This document shows, one piece after another, positions 23,901 through 33,608 of a stretch of DNA of 64,000 nt. Origin of the DNA: Halichondria panicea (taxonomy: Eukaryota > Porifera > Demospongiae > Suberitida > Halichondriidae); NCBI RefSeq assembly GCF_963675165.1, contig NC_087381.1:6015378-6079377 (forward strand), read 5' to 3'. A program made the translations under genes and the position numbers. The notes under the pieces are model-generated. The model had not been told where the DNA came from and did not search any database. It saw only the letters and a program-made list of their open reading frames with translations. Every line of letters starts with the position of its first letter. Position 1 is the stretch's first letter.

Positions 23901-25088
23901 TAAAAATAATGTATTTCTAGTACAGGCAGCAGTGGCAAACAAGATAGCCACTAACACTTAGTCGATAGTACTTTTAATAGGAGAATTTGTTTTCTGACCT
24001 TGCTGAGTGCACACACTCTCTGCCAACTTGTACTCTCCAATGCTCACCAGAGCTTCCACAATATCCTTCCACTGCATGTCGATATCCTTGACTTTGGCTG
24101 CCTGAAGAGTTGCTGCTGTGGGATGTTGGCTCTTCTTTATGGTTTCCAGTTGGTCATTGCCCAATCCCAAGCAAACACCAAGTTGAAGCCATTGGTCACA
24201 TTCCAGCTGACTCAGCTGTTCCAGTGTTGGGTACGAGGACAGAGGATCTACATAACATAGTTAGACGAGGTACCTATGAGCCAAAGAGGTATTCCTATAG
24301 TGTGCATGCAGTGGCGTAGCCTGGATTTTGAGAAGGGCGGGCTCAAATCGATTGAGCATAAGCGCGGAATTTCATTGAATTTTACCTAAAAAAATCATCA
24401 CTACTCCTCAGCATGCGCATCAGATGGCCCTGCCCACATATCGACATCATTCTATAGTAACTATGCGTGGCAGTACTGCAAAATAGATTGACAGATCACA
24501 GTGATGTGATATCAAGCTAAGTTGAAGTTGATGGAGCACAAGAGGGGGGGGGGCTCTAGCCCCGTCAGCCCCCCTCTACCTACGCCACTGGAGGGGCATA
24601 CTAATATTATACTACATGTAGTCGAGCATTAATTGATATTGTGCAGTAATACATCTTAGCTATGTAAAAGAAAATTGCAGAAGGGTTACAAAATGTTCTA
24701 TGGACGTATCACAAATTCTATAGATGTATATATCTGTGACCAATCGTATCACTCTGTTTGTGATATATAAATACGCAGGTTCCACTCTTCAGAGATGCTG
24801 ATCCTTAACTTACATGAGCTTACACTGACGCCACTTGCATATACAGTGCACAACATCACACAGAAACCAGTGATCTAGCTGTCCGACCATGCTAGATATA
24901 TCTACTTACTACTGCGTACAACAGCTGATGGCCATGCAGATACCTACTGACCACAGTGTACAACAGCTGATGGCCATGCAGCTTACCTCTAGGCCCAAGC
25001 CGGAATTCCTCCACATAGTCAGCCAACGCACGGTGTTCCTTCCCTCTGGCCACATCAGCAGCAGTATGTCCACTATTATCTTTGATAT
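17611..25088 (-). CDS. Ankyrin-Death-ankyrin-Roc-COR-Death protein (ROCO family), one frameshift, 5' end not found
   Basis: Minus-strand exons joined by splice sites and phase: A 25088-24987 (ankyrin), B 24247-23999 (Death), C 23760-23674 and D 23421-23323 (ankyrin), E 20457-18243 (ankyrin, Roc GTPase, COR), F 18189-18121 (linker), G 17952-17611 (Death). A to D all have phase-1 borders; E ends phase 0 and F is phase 0. The order resembles animal DAPK proteins without the kinase and with an extra Death domain between ankyrin repeats. By family knowledge such proteins act in apoptotic and innate signalling: ankyrin and Death domains bind partners and the Roc domain binds GTP. Exon E lacks one base near 19897, so as read the gene is broken there. 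No initiator ATG or upstream ankyrin exon was found before the pseudogene at 25489, so the start is missing or distant. It may end at TAA 17611-17613 or splice on at an overlapping AAG-GTAATT donor. Confidence 0.82.
18121..18189 (-). CDS. Exon F of the ROCO gene: 23-codon linker
   Basis: Between CATGCAG and GTATATTG. It encodes DLAGVAHDVIDPSVFSSSGD followed by DQK, phase 0 at both ends, so it can be skipped or duplicated without shifting the frame. A second copy lies at 14129-14194. Confidence 0.8.
18243..20457 (-). CDS. Exon E of the ROCO gene: ankyrin + Roc GTPase + COR, with one-base deletion
   Basis: Reading from 20457 (TTCTAG acceptor): ankyrin repeat end (DPNVTDKEGKTPLDLS, IIQLLLKHGA), then the Roc P-loop GDGGVGKST, a DARTVGI switch region, switch II DFAGQKEFYTSH, and IIILCAKLVES. 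The frame stops at TGA 19895-19897. The overlapping frame starting at 19898 continues the same domain (LTLIQNQC, then VIVVGSHADQVKE, the guanine-specificity region), followed by COR-like sequence (GWIIETFQDTDFFDPRCLQV, LILRIVFTFGL). The exon is 2215 nt; one added base gives 2216, exactly what is needed to link the phase-1 acceptor to the phase-0 donor (CTG-GTGAGT). So a single-base loss, not an intron, explains the break. It may be a genuine mutation or a sequencing error. Confidence 0.85.
20584..23322. other. Intron of the ROCO gene between exons D and E, with MITEs
   Basis: No further coding exon was found; D and E join in phase without one. It contains the MITE at 22332-22558, a second CAGTGGCGGATCC-type end at 22083, and a TIR-like tip (CGGCCTGGGATCGAGGCTA) at 22814-22832. 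Confidence 0.55.
22332..22558. repeat. MITE with CAGTGGCGGATCCAG / TGGATCCGCCACTG ends
   Basis: 227-bp element. The termini CAGTGGCGGATCCAG and CTGGATCCGCCACTG are inverted, and the next-inner blocks (GGAACCTCCCTTTC) also pair in opposite orientation. Superfamily not assigned because no target duplication is clear. Confidence 0.7.
23323..23760 (-). CDS. Exons C and D of the ROCO gene: ankyrin repeats
   Basis: Exon C (23760-23674) reads GESALSVSAFYGWLDCVKRL. Exon D (23421-23323) reads NKAGDTPLSLACANGHLDTV followed by KYLVNEHKCDP. Each holds one ankyrin unit, is phase 1 at both ends, and has matching acceptor and GT donor. Confidence 0.82.
23999..24247 (-). CDS. Exon B of the ROCO gene: first Death domain
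   Basis: Phase-1 exon between TTATGTAG and GTCAGA. It reads DPLSSYPTLEQLSQLECDQW, LGVCLGLGNDQLETIKKSQH and MQWKDIVEALVSIGEYKLA. This is a Death domain of a second type (W-xx-LG-xx-LGL-xx-xx-L-xx-I), unlike the C-terminal one in exon G. The pairing of two Death-domain types in one protein also occurs in the large gene at 33609-61182. Confidence 0.85.
24309..24590. repeat. MITE with CAGTGGCGTAGCC / TACGCCACTG ends
   Basis: 282-bp element inside the intron between ROCO exons A and B. The ends CAGTGGCGTAG and CTACGCCACTG are perfect inverts. The right side carries a G9 run and CCCCGTCAGCCCCCCTC. Confidence 0.7.
24987..25088 (-). CDS. Exon A of the ROCO gene: ankyrin repeat
   Basis: Between GTTACAG and GTAAGC. 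It reads DIKDNSGHTAADVARGKEHR then ALADYVEEF, the second half of an ankyrin unit, phase 1 at both ends. It starts mid-domain, so at least one upstream exon must exist or have existed. Confidence 0.8.
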
Positions 25089-25488
25089 CTGTAACAATTA
25101 ACCGTGCAGTAGGAAAATATTGCGAGCATATGTATAATTGTTTTGGCTGATTTGGTGAATTAATAATAGCGTGGAAGCCAATCCAATGCCCATGAGACTG
25201 CGTATGCGCACGTGTTATGGCTTGCCTATAATTATATAGAATCTGATAGTATAGTACGACAATACTTGATTCATTTGTTGCCTGAATCGCCAAATGCAAT
25301 GCTCGCCAACATTTTCAGCAATAGAGCTATTTCATGTGATGTCACGATAAAGTGAAAAATGCCAGTTAACCATAATTATACTGGTGTACAGATTTTAGAT
25401 GATTGTGCACAAATAAGCTGTTCGAAAAAAATGAATCGTTACATGTACATAGAATCCTTGCAATCAAAGGCAGAAGTGATCAAATGAG

Positions 25489-27295
25489 CTATGTAAAATA
25501 GGAAGGCGGATTTCTGGCAGCTATTTCAAGAAGGTTAATGATAAGATCTTGGAAGTTGCTATTTTCTTGCATCTTTGGTATAATTATAAGCCTGTGGATG
25601 AGAAAAAACTTGGCAGGATGAAACAAACACTTGTTGGGATAATTAACACATTGAGCGTGGTCGACAGAAGTTCCAATATAAATGGGACCTCCTTTTACTG
25701 TGGAGTTGTACTCAAAGAGGAGATTTGTTTCCTTGTCGATTTCAAGCCGAGACTCTTGATTAAGGAATATTGCCCCTCCATTCTTTGCTGAGTTCTTTCG
25801 AAATGTTCCATTTCCGCTAAACTTCATAGTAGATGTGACTGTTGCGTATACTGCACCACCATCTAGAGATTTTCAATGAACAAATAATCTCCACCTATAA
25901 TGTTAGTGTACTGTTTTGTTGAATAGCAAGAGCACCATCACTGTAGCCATCATCAACATTGTTACGATAAAAAATTGAGTTGCCATTAATATTCAAATCG
26001 GACTTCACTGCAAATAATATTCCAGCATTATCTTGAAAGTAGATCTGACCGTACAAGTGAATAATAGCATTGTACCCAGATAAAGGGGACCTTGAATTGT
26101 TTTTAAACGTTATATGACCATTGACTAATACTTGAGAAGTGTCAACTAGAATAAGCCTTTGACGTATAATTGTATTATTACAAGCTTTTAGTGTTCCATT
26201 GAAGATGATCAGTTTTGATCGTTCTGTTAGTGACATCACTTGAAATCCATTCAGAAGTAGAGCTGATCCCTCCATTAAAGATATATTAGAGCCCAGAGAT
26301 TGAATTGATGTGATGTAACCTTCGTTTGCAACAGACTCAATCGTCCCATTTATATTTACTTGACTGTTACTGAAATATAGTCCAGCAGTGGTTTTGTATT
26401 TGTCACCAATCTCTTTGTTGTCAATGGAGTATAAAGTCCCGTGAAATTCAATGTTCACCTCACTCAGGAATAATGAACCACCTAGACAGACAAGGTTTCG
26501 TTCAAATGACCAGTCGATCTCCATTCACAACTGCCTCAACATTACTCAAGGCCATTACACCAAACGGTCCAACATTATCAATAATATAAATACTCCCAGC
26601 TGTCAATATACCACCATCGATTTGAAACACCACCTCTTCTGCATTAGGAAAGCTGCTGTAGACACACTCAGAATCATATTATCAAATACTGTTGTTTAAG
26701 ATGCTGAGGTCATTTAATGTGGTAGTTCCTGAGTTTTGTATGCTGACGATGGTAGCAAGTGAGTTTTTGTTATTGGTAATCACGAGGTTAGTGAGCTCAA
26801 CATATTTGAGCTGTCTTTAATGTAGAGAGTACCAGAGGTGGTGTATAGCTACACTGATGTCCATCATCTTCACTGTGTTGATGTTGGTCAAGCTGATACC
26901 AGGAAAATCACCTTCACCGCACGAAAAAAAGGCCATGCACATTCTGAATAGTTACACTTGTCAAACCATTGAACGATAAAGTGGCATTTTGTCGTCAGTA
27001 GATGGTACGTGGTATTTTCAGTTCCGTTTAGAGAAAAGCTCTCAGTACTGGTACCATTTATATGTGAAAAGTCTGAATCAAGATAATACAGACCATGAGT
27101 TAGTATAAACTTGGAAGGGAGGTCACTTCTTGTATTGAGTGCGTACTCAGACAAAGTCTGACAGTCGGGGAACTGGTAGGAACAGGAGCACTCTTGTGGG
27201 CAGCTGTCGGGTTTAACGTGAATCAGTTGCTCTTGGGCATTGCAAATAATCAGAATTATTAAGAGAAAAAGTACTTTCACTCTTGTTGAAGCCAT
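25489..27295 (-). pseudogene. Secreted beta-helix repeat surface protein (Pmp-like repeats), multiply frameshifted
   Basis: Starts at ATG 27295 with a strong signal peptide (STRVKVLFLLIILIICNA) followed by a Cys-rich segment (CPQECSCSYQFPDC) and FILTHGLYYLDSDFSHING. The frame breaks near 27000; the family pattern resumes out of frame as NATLSFNGLTSVTIQNVHGL. A 209-codon stretch at 26524-25895 holds stacked beta-strand repeats (GGSLFLSEVNIEFHG, GLYFSNSQVNING, HITFKNNSRSPLSGY, IYFQDNAGILFAVKSDLNIN). Another at 25827-25489 has FRKNSAKNGGAIFLNQESRL. The FxxN-(S/T)A and GGAI motifs are those of polymorphic-membrane-protein-like parallel beta-helix repeats, common in large sponge surface proteins. 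No membrane anchor follows. At least three frame breaks make it a pseudogene, unless several are very short introns. Confidence 0.75.
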
Positions 27296-27897
27296 GATAT
27301 AAATTGCTCTCAACTATATTCTGCTAGCTATCATGTGAGGAAACATGTATATTCATGTTGGTAAGAGGAGTGTCACTGCTAAGTTTAATTCATTTTAGTT
27401 GCAGAAATGAATGCCATTACATAATTATAAATACTCCCTAATTCTTTATATGCACAGGTGTTAGAAACGATATATTATACAACAATAGTCTAAAAACTTA
27501 CAATCTCTATAGCAAGAACTCAGTAAGACAGATTTCCTAGCAAGCTTAAGAGTAAACACCGAATTTCGTCAATAATCGTCAGCTAAAACTGCATTATGAA
27601 CAAAATGAGATTGATTCTGCACACACTAATAGATATAGCTATGGGACTACTAACCAGCGAAAATTTGGATGGGCCAAGTTACTTCCAGTAAGGAGCTGTG
27701 AAAACTAGAAAAAACTGTCCAATACTTCGATTTTCGGCGAGTGTAATCTATTCCGTTTTTGGCAGAACTACACAGTTAGAGCTAACTGACACATGCTGGG
27801 CTCAATCTAGATAGAGTACAGTCTAGTACATGGACTGGTGGAGCAATTTCAGATTCAGTGAATCTTGCAAAGCTGAGCTAGTTTGTGTCTGACAAAT

Positions 27898-27977
27898 GTA
27901 AAGTGCTGTGTCAGCAATGAGCCCCACCCACCATAGCTTTCTGAGTAGGTGGGGCTCATTGCTGACTCAGCACTTTA
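27898..27977. repeat. Long hairpin, GTGGGGCTCATTGCTGACTC repeat
   Basis: Arms TAAAGTGCTGTGTCAGCAAT...CCCACC and GGTGGGGCTCATTGCTGACT...CACTTTA pair almost perfectly over about 33 bp around a short loop. A single arm with flanking sequence recurs at 33246-33310. Confidence 0.75.
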
Positions 27978-28593
27978 CTTTTGTCCCAGCACAAAAACTG
28001 TAACGACTAGACTCTAGTATATAGCTCAGTAAATTATTAGGAACATCGGCATGCACTGCTTGCACTCATGTATAGTGAGTATAGGTAACAATGTTTCATC
28101 AAAATGTGCATGCTGGGGACTGACACCTCTCAACTAACTGTATAGATATCTATATCTATATAGCTATCATGTGACATAATAGTCATTTATTTATAGCTAT
28201 ACTTCATGTTGGCGAGAAGAATGTCACTGCAAGTTCATTCCTTTTAGTTGGAGAAATGAATGCCATTAGATAGAAATACTCCAATTTCCTACTAAGCCAA
28301 ATCACATAAATAAAACAAAACGCATGTTAACTTGGTAGATCTACATGGTATATATGGGCAGCATATAATAGTTATAGGCTAAGGGACGAGTCTCAATGTA
28401 TTGGCTTTCTTAATGGCTCCCTCAGATCAACTTGATATGATGGTGTCATGACAACCACGCTCTGAGTAACTTCTTTATCCTCCAATTCCATTGACAAGAT
28501 CTTCAGGCTTCAACACCATGAAATTGATATAAAAGTGGAAATTTAATTTTACACCTAGGTTCACCAAAAAGGACACTACTTTGGTATGACAAC

Positions 28594-28624
28594 TAGCCTC
28601 GATTCAAGGCTGGAATCGAGGCTA
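28594..28624. repeat. 31-bp Mutator-like micro-element
   Basis: TAGCCTCGATTCAAGGCTGG then AATCGAGGCTA: just the two tips of the TAGCCTCGAT family. Flanks GTATGACAAC and GTATGACACT agree in the first eight bases, consistent with a target duplication. Confidence 0.65.
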
Positions 28625-29145
28625 GTATGACACTGCCCCCAGGGTATGCTGAAATGTGAGTGTTCAATGTCACTGTGGGGAATGTACTTGAATGGGAAAT
28701 TACTACACATGTATAAAACTCTATAATGTTTATACTACTCCTCTGAGGCTCGCTGAGCTCTGTGAGGGTTTGTGTCTGACCCCTGAGTAAACAAAGGCTT
28801 TTTTGTATGTGAAAGCTCTCCATCTCGGGGCTAAACAAATTTAACAAAATACAATGTACAATAAAAGGAAGTGGTTAACTAATGGTTACTGTAGCACAAT
28901 GAGCAGCAAAAGTTGAGGATGGGGATAGAACAAAGGTAGGTTAGTGCGCATGCGTAGTAAAATCTAAGGAGTCACAACAAGATACGCCCTCCAGCATTGA
29001 CTTTGTTGGCTTCTTAGTATAGCTTTTAAATAAACCTGCCTGGACAGCCGGGGTTGTTTCTCCATGTAACCAATCCTAGATTACATCATCTATATACCTT
29101 CCTAATGACGTCATAGTAGCTAGTAGGTGAATATAGTAGGTAACT

Positions 29146-30025
29146 AGTAGCATGCAGCAGTAGCACTGGTAGCTCTGGTAGCAGTAGTAGCACTGGTAGC
29201 GCTGGTAGCAGCAGTAGCACTGGTAGCAGCAGTAGCACTGGTAGCACTGGTAGCAGCAGTAGCACTGGTAGCAGTAGTAGCAGCAGTAGCATTGGTAGCA
29301 GTAGTAGCACTGGTAGCAGCAGTAGCACTGGTAGCAGTAGTAGCACTGGTAGCGCTGGTAGCACTGGTAGCACTGGTAGCGCTGGTAGCAGCAGTAGCAC
29401 TGGTAGCAGCAGTAGCAGCAGTAGCACTGGTAGCACTGGTAGCAGCAGTAGCACTGGTAGCACTGGTAGCAGCAGTAGCACTGGTAGCAGTAGTAGCAGC
29501 AGTAGCATTGGTAGCAGTAGTAGCACTGGTAGCAGTAGCACTGGTAGCGCTGGTAGCAGCAGTAGCACTAGTAGCACTGGTAGCAGCAGTAGCACTGGTA
29601 GCAGCAGTAGCACTAGTAGCACTGGTAGCACTGGTAGCAGCAGTAGCAGCAGTAGCACTGGTAGCAGCAGTAGCATTGGTAGCAGCACTGGTAGCGCTGG
29701 TAGCATTGGTAGCAGTAGTAGCACTGGTAGCACTGGTAGCAATAGTAGCACTGGTAGCGCTGGTAGCAGTATAGTAGCACTGGTAGCGCTGGTAGCAGCA
29801 GTAGCACTGGTAGCACTGGTAGCACTGGTAGCACTGGTAGCAGCAGTAGCACTGGTAGCACTGGTAGCAGCAGTAGCACTGGTAGCACTGGTAGCAGCAG
29901 TAGCACTGGTAGCGCTGGTAGCAGCAGTAGCACTGGTAGCGCTGGTAGCAGTAGTAGCACTGGTAGCGCTGGTAGCGCTGGTAGCAGCAGTAGCACTGGT
30001 AGCGCTGGTAGCAGCAGTAGCACTG
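29146..30025. repeat. Left arm: 9-bp-module satellite (AGTAGCACTGGTAGC orientation)
   Basis: About 880 bp of 9-bp modules, mostly ACTGGTAGC, AGCAGTAGC and GCTGGTAGC. The length is free of stops in several frames simply because the modules are 9 bp; the apparent long reading frames are not genes. Confidence 0.92.
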
Positions 30026-30092
30026 GGGGGAAATATCTTTCATTGAAAAAATTATATATATAATGTTACAAAATTAATATTGCAATGAAAGT

Positions 30093-30449
30093 GTACTGCT
30101 CTCGAACCGTCAAAGAACACTACCGACTCCACTCTCGAGCCAGAGAACCTGAACTCCACTCCCGAGCCAGAGAATCCAAACTCCACTACCGAGCGGCCAG
30201 AGAACCCAAACTCCACCCCCGAGTCAGATAACTCGAACTCCACTCTTGAGTCAGAGAAGAACCCAAACTCCACTCTTGAGCCAGAGAAGAACCCAAACTC
30301 CACTCCCGAGCCAGAGAACCCAAACTCCACTCATCCTCATGAGCCCTAAGCAACGGATTCCCCGAAAACGATATTATACGAGATCAAAAGCCGAGGCTCC
30401 TCCAATTTCGAAGAGGCTGTGCAAGGGTGACTCTTCATACTCACAGTAA
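30093..30449 (+). other. Short repetitive coding-like segment in the centre of the foldback element
   Basis: In one plus frame a 30-33-bp repeat encodes about seven units like PNSTPEPEN, with variants ESEKNPNST, ending HPHEP-stop at 30351. In a second plus frame the downstream part ends with a basic stretch (QRIPRKRYYTRSKAEAPPIS then KRL) before TAA. A function cannot be assigned, and the change of frame between the repeat and the basic tail suggests decay or an artefact of the repeat. Confidence 0.35.
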
Positions 30450-30711
30450 CTATTGTGGTTACTCTATATAATTATGACTTGGACTTTGCATTGCTATTCT
30501 GATTATTATATGTGATTGTTTTGCTATGTTGTTTTCATGATCATCACGCCTTATAGTTTGTCAATTGTCACTGCATGTAAATTATACGCGGTGTCTGCGG
30601 CCTACTGTCTAGAGAGTGCCCATGCTACATAAATGTTAATAATAGGCTAAGAAATGTTGCTGATAATACCATTGTGTATAGTAGATAAAAGAAAACTCCA
30701 AAAATTGTTTC

Positions 30712-32575
30712 ACTGCTGCTACCAGCGCTATACCAGTAGTGCTACTGCTGCTACCAGCGCTACTAGTGCTACCAGTGCTACTGCTGCTACCAGTGCTACC
30801 AGTGTTACTGCTGCTACCAGCGCTACCAGTGCTACTACTGCTATATACCAGCGCTACCAGTGCTACTGCTGCTACCAGTGCTACCAGTGCTACCAGTGCT
30901 ACTGCTGCTACTGCTGCTACCAGTGCTACCAGTGCTACCAGTGCTACTGCTGCTACCAGCACTACCAGTGCTACTATACTGCTACCAGCGCTACCAGTGC
31001 TACTATTGCTACCAGTGCTACCAGTGCTACTACTGCTACCAATGCTACCAGCGCTACCAGTGCTGCTACCAATGCTACTGCTGCTACCAGCGCTACCAGT
31101 GCTACTGCTGCTACTGCTGCTACCAGTGCTACTAGTGCTACTGCTGCTACCAGCGCTACCAGTGCTACCAGTGCTACTGCTGCTACCAGCGCTACCAGTG
31201 CTACTGCTGCTACCAGCGCTACTGCTGCTACCAGTGCTATACCAGTGCTACTGCTGCTACCAGCGCTACCAGTGCTACTGCTGCTACCAGCGCTACCAGT
31301 GCTACTGCTGCTACCAGTGCTACCAGTGCTACCAGCGCTACCAGTGCTACCAGTGCTACCAGTGCTACCAGTGCTACCAGCGCTACCAGTGCTACTACTG
31401 CTACCAGCGCTACCAGTGCTACTACTGCTACCAGCGCTACCAGTGCTACTGCTGCTACCAGCGCTACCAGTGCTACTACTGCTACCAGCGCTACCAGTGC
31501 TACTACTGCTACCAGCGCTACCAGTGCTACTGCTGCTACCAGCGCTACCAGTGCTACTACTGCTACCAGCGCTACCAGTGCTATACTGCTGCTACCAGTG
31601 CTACTACTGCTACCAATGCTACTGCTGCTACTACTGCTACCAGTGCTACTGCTGCTACCAGTGCTACCAGTGCTACTGCTGCTACCAGACTGCTGCTACC
31701 AGTGCTACTGCTGCTACCAGTGCTACTACTGCTACCAATGCTACTGCTGCTACTACTGCTACCAGTGCTACTGCTGCTACCAGTGCTACCAGTGCTACTG
31801 CTGCTACCAGCGCTACCAGTGCTACTGCTGCTACCAGCGCTACTGCTGCTACCAGTGCTATACCAGTGCTACTGCTGCTACCAGCGCTACCAGTGCTACT
31901 GCTGCTACCAGCGCTACCAGTGCTACTGCTGCTACCAGTGCTACCAGTGCTACCAGCGCTACCAGTGCTACCAGTGCTACCAGCGCTACCAGTGCTACTA
32001 CTGCTACCAGCGCTACCAGTGCTACTACTGCTACCAGCGCTACCAGTGCTACTGCTGCTACCAGCGCTACCAGTGCTACTACTGCTACCAGCGCTACCAG
32101 TGCTACTACTGCTACCAGCGCTACCAGTGCTACTGCTGCTACCAGCGCTACCAGTGCTACTACTGCTACCAGCGCTACCAGTGCTATACTGCTGCTACCA
32201 GTGCTACTACTGCTACCAATGCTACTGCTGCTACTACTGCTACCAGTGCTACTGCTGCTACCAGTGCTACCAGTGCTACTGCTGCTACCAGTACTACCAG
32301 GGCTACTGCTGCTACTGCTGCTACCAGTGCTACTGCTGCTACCAGTGCTACTACTGCTACCAATGCTACTGCTGCTACTACTGCTACCAGTGCTACTGCT
32401 GCTACCAGTGCTACCAGTGCTACTGCTGCTACCAGTGCTACCAGTGCTACTGCTGCTACCAGTGCTACCAGTGCTACTGCTGCTACTGCTGCTACCAGTG
32501 CTACTGCTGCTACCAGCGCTACCAGTGCTACCAGTGCTACTACTGCTACCAACCAGTGCTACTGCTGCATGCTAC
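30712..32575. repeat. Right arm: 9-bp-module satellite (GCTACCAGTGCTACTGCT orientation)
   Basis: About 1.86 kb of GCTACCAGT, GCTACCAGC, GCTACTGCT and GCTACTACT modules. A block is duplicated within it: the phase-breaking GCTATACCAGTGCT occurs near 31233 and again near 31856, and GCTATACTGCTGCTACCAG near 31580 and 32182, about 600-620 bp apart. This points to higher-order duplication. Confidence 0.92.
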
Positions 32576-32670
32576 TAGTTACCTACTATATTCACCTACC
32601 AGCTACTATGACGTCATTAGGAAGGTATATAGATGATGTAATCTAGGATTGGTTACATGGAGAAACAACC

Positions 32671-33608
32671 CATGACGGCCGACATGGCTACTACTGCTGG
32701 AGCTGGAGAGGATATAGCCTTGATCCCAGGCCTTTTGAAGGAGGCTGGAGAAGCAATGCCACTAGATGGTGAGTGTGGGGGCAAACTTATACTATAATTG
32801 ACTATTGCTACAATACTTTAGATATCTAGACTACTCTAAGAATAGTAATTCTAGGAACAGCCCTGTTGGGGCGCGTTTTACACCGCCAGAGCGCATTGCA
32901 TGGTAATTCGAACAATCCATTCATCCAGCACCCCCCTCTCTCAAATCCTGGCTACGCCCCTGCCAATAATTCATTTCTAGCTAGTAAGCTCTGTGTAGCT
33001 AGTACAGCTACACTACAGTGACACAGAGAAGCTACATGATCGGTCCAGCTGCACCAAGAATGCCTCCATGTCTCACAAACCTGTGTGGGCCTGGGAGAGT
33101 ACAGGTCTATTCTCAGTTTGATAATTAGCCCACGCTCTCAACAACAACCCCGCAATAGCCACACCCATTATTAGTTTCATTTCCGGCTGTTCCTGTTTAG
33201 TGTGCGTTCCTGTTTAGTGGCCCTACAAACGTCGGTAGCTTTCTAGGGTAGGTGGGGCTCATTGCTGACTCAGCACTTAACTTTTGTCAGGCACAAACTA
33301 TTCTAGCTCAGCTTTGCAAGCTTTACTGACTCTGCAATTGTTATTTTAACTATGGTTTTTGCAGTGACGATCCGGATGGATGGTTTACGTTTGTATAAAT
33401 TCGAATGTAGCTAGTGGACAATAAGTGTTATATACCCACTTGAATGAAAAGTATACTTGCTATTGGATACAACTAGCAAACAGTCTCAAAAACTGTTGAA
33501 AACAAACAAAAAGCTTGTGCGTATAGCTTGAAGCCAGTGCTAAGCTTCTAGCTCTACGCACTAACTTGTCAATGTCCAAGCAGTGATTCATTAGCTTCCC
33601 CAATAGAA
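32671..33608. other. Upstream region of the multi-Death gene
   Basis: Contains a fragment of a CAGGGGCGTAGCC-type MITE (right end CTGGCTACGCCCCTG at about 32948-32962, related to 50380-50470) and a repeat shared with the 27.9-kb hairpin. No promoter element stands out. Confidence 0.4.

Larger units (their letters stand above)
27314..29051. other. Intergenic, hairpins and a 31-bp miniature element only
   Basis: No coding exon was found. It holds the long hairpin at 27898-27977, the 31-bp element at 28594-28624, and second-rate repeats shared with 33240-33330. Confidence 0.45.
29052..32670. mobile_element. 3.6-kb foldback element with satellite arms
   Basis: Outer inverted repeats of about 110 bp: GGTTGTTTCTCCATGTAACC at 29052, its complement ending at 32670, including CCTAATGACGTCATAGTAGC, with one clear mismatch. 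Inside each lies a long (GCTACCAGT/GCTACTGCT)n array in opposite orientation, and a unique centre (30026-30711) with a short repetitive coding-like stretch. TIRs made of tandem repeats are the hallmark of Foldback/Galileo-type elements (family knowledge); assignment here is by architecture only. No clear target duplication was found. Confidence 0.75.

Noticed and set aside
29086-32646. Very long apparent reading frames (up to 660 codons) of ATSAT, LLPVL or CYQCY repeats
   Set aside because: They occur in several frames and both strands at once because the satellite has 9-bp modules without stop codons; no start context or non-repetitive domain.
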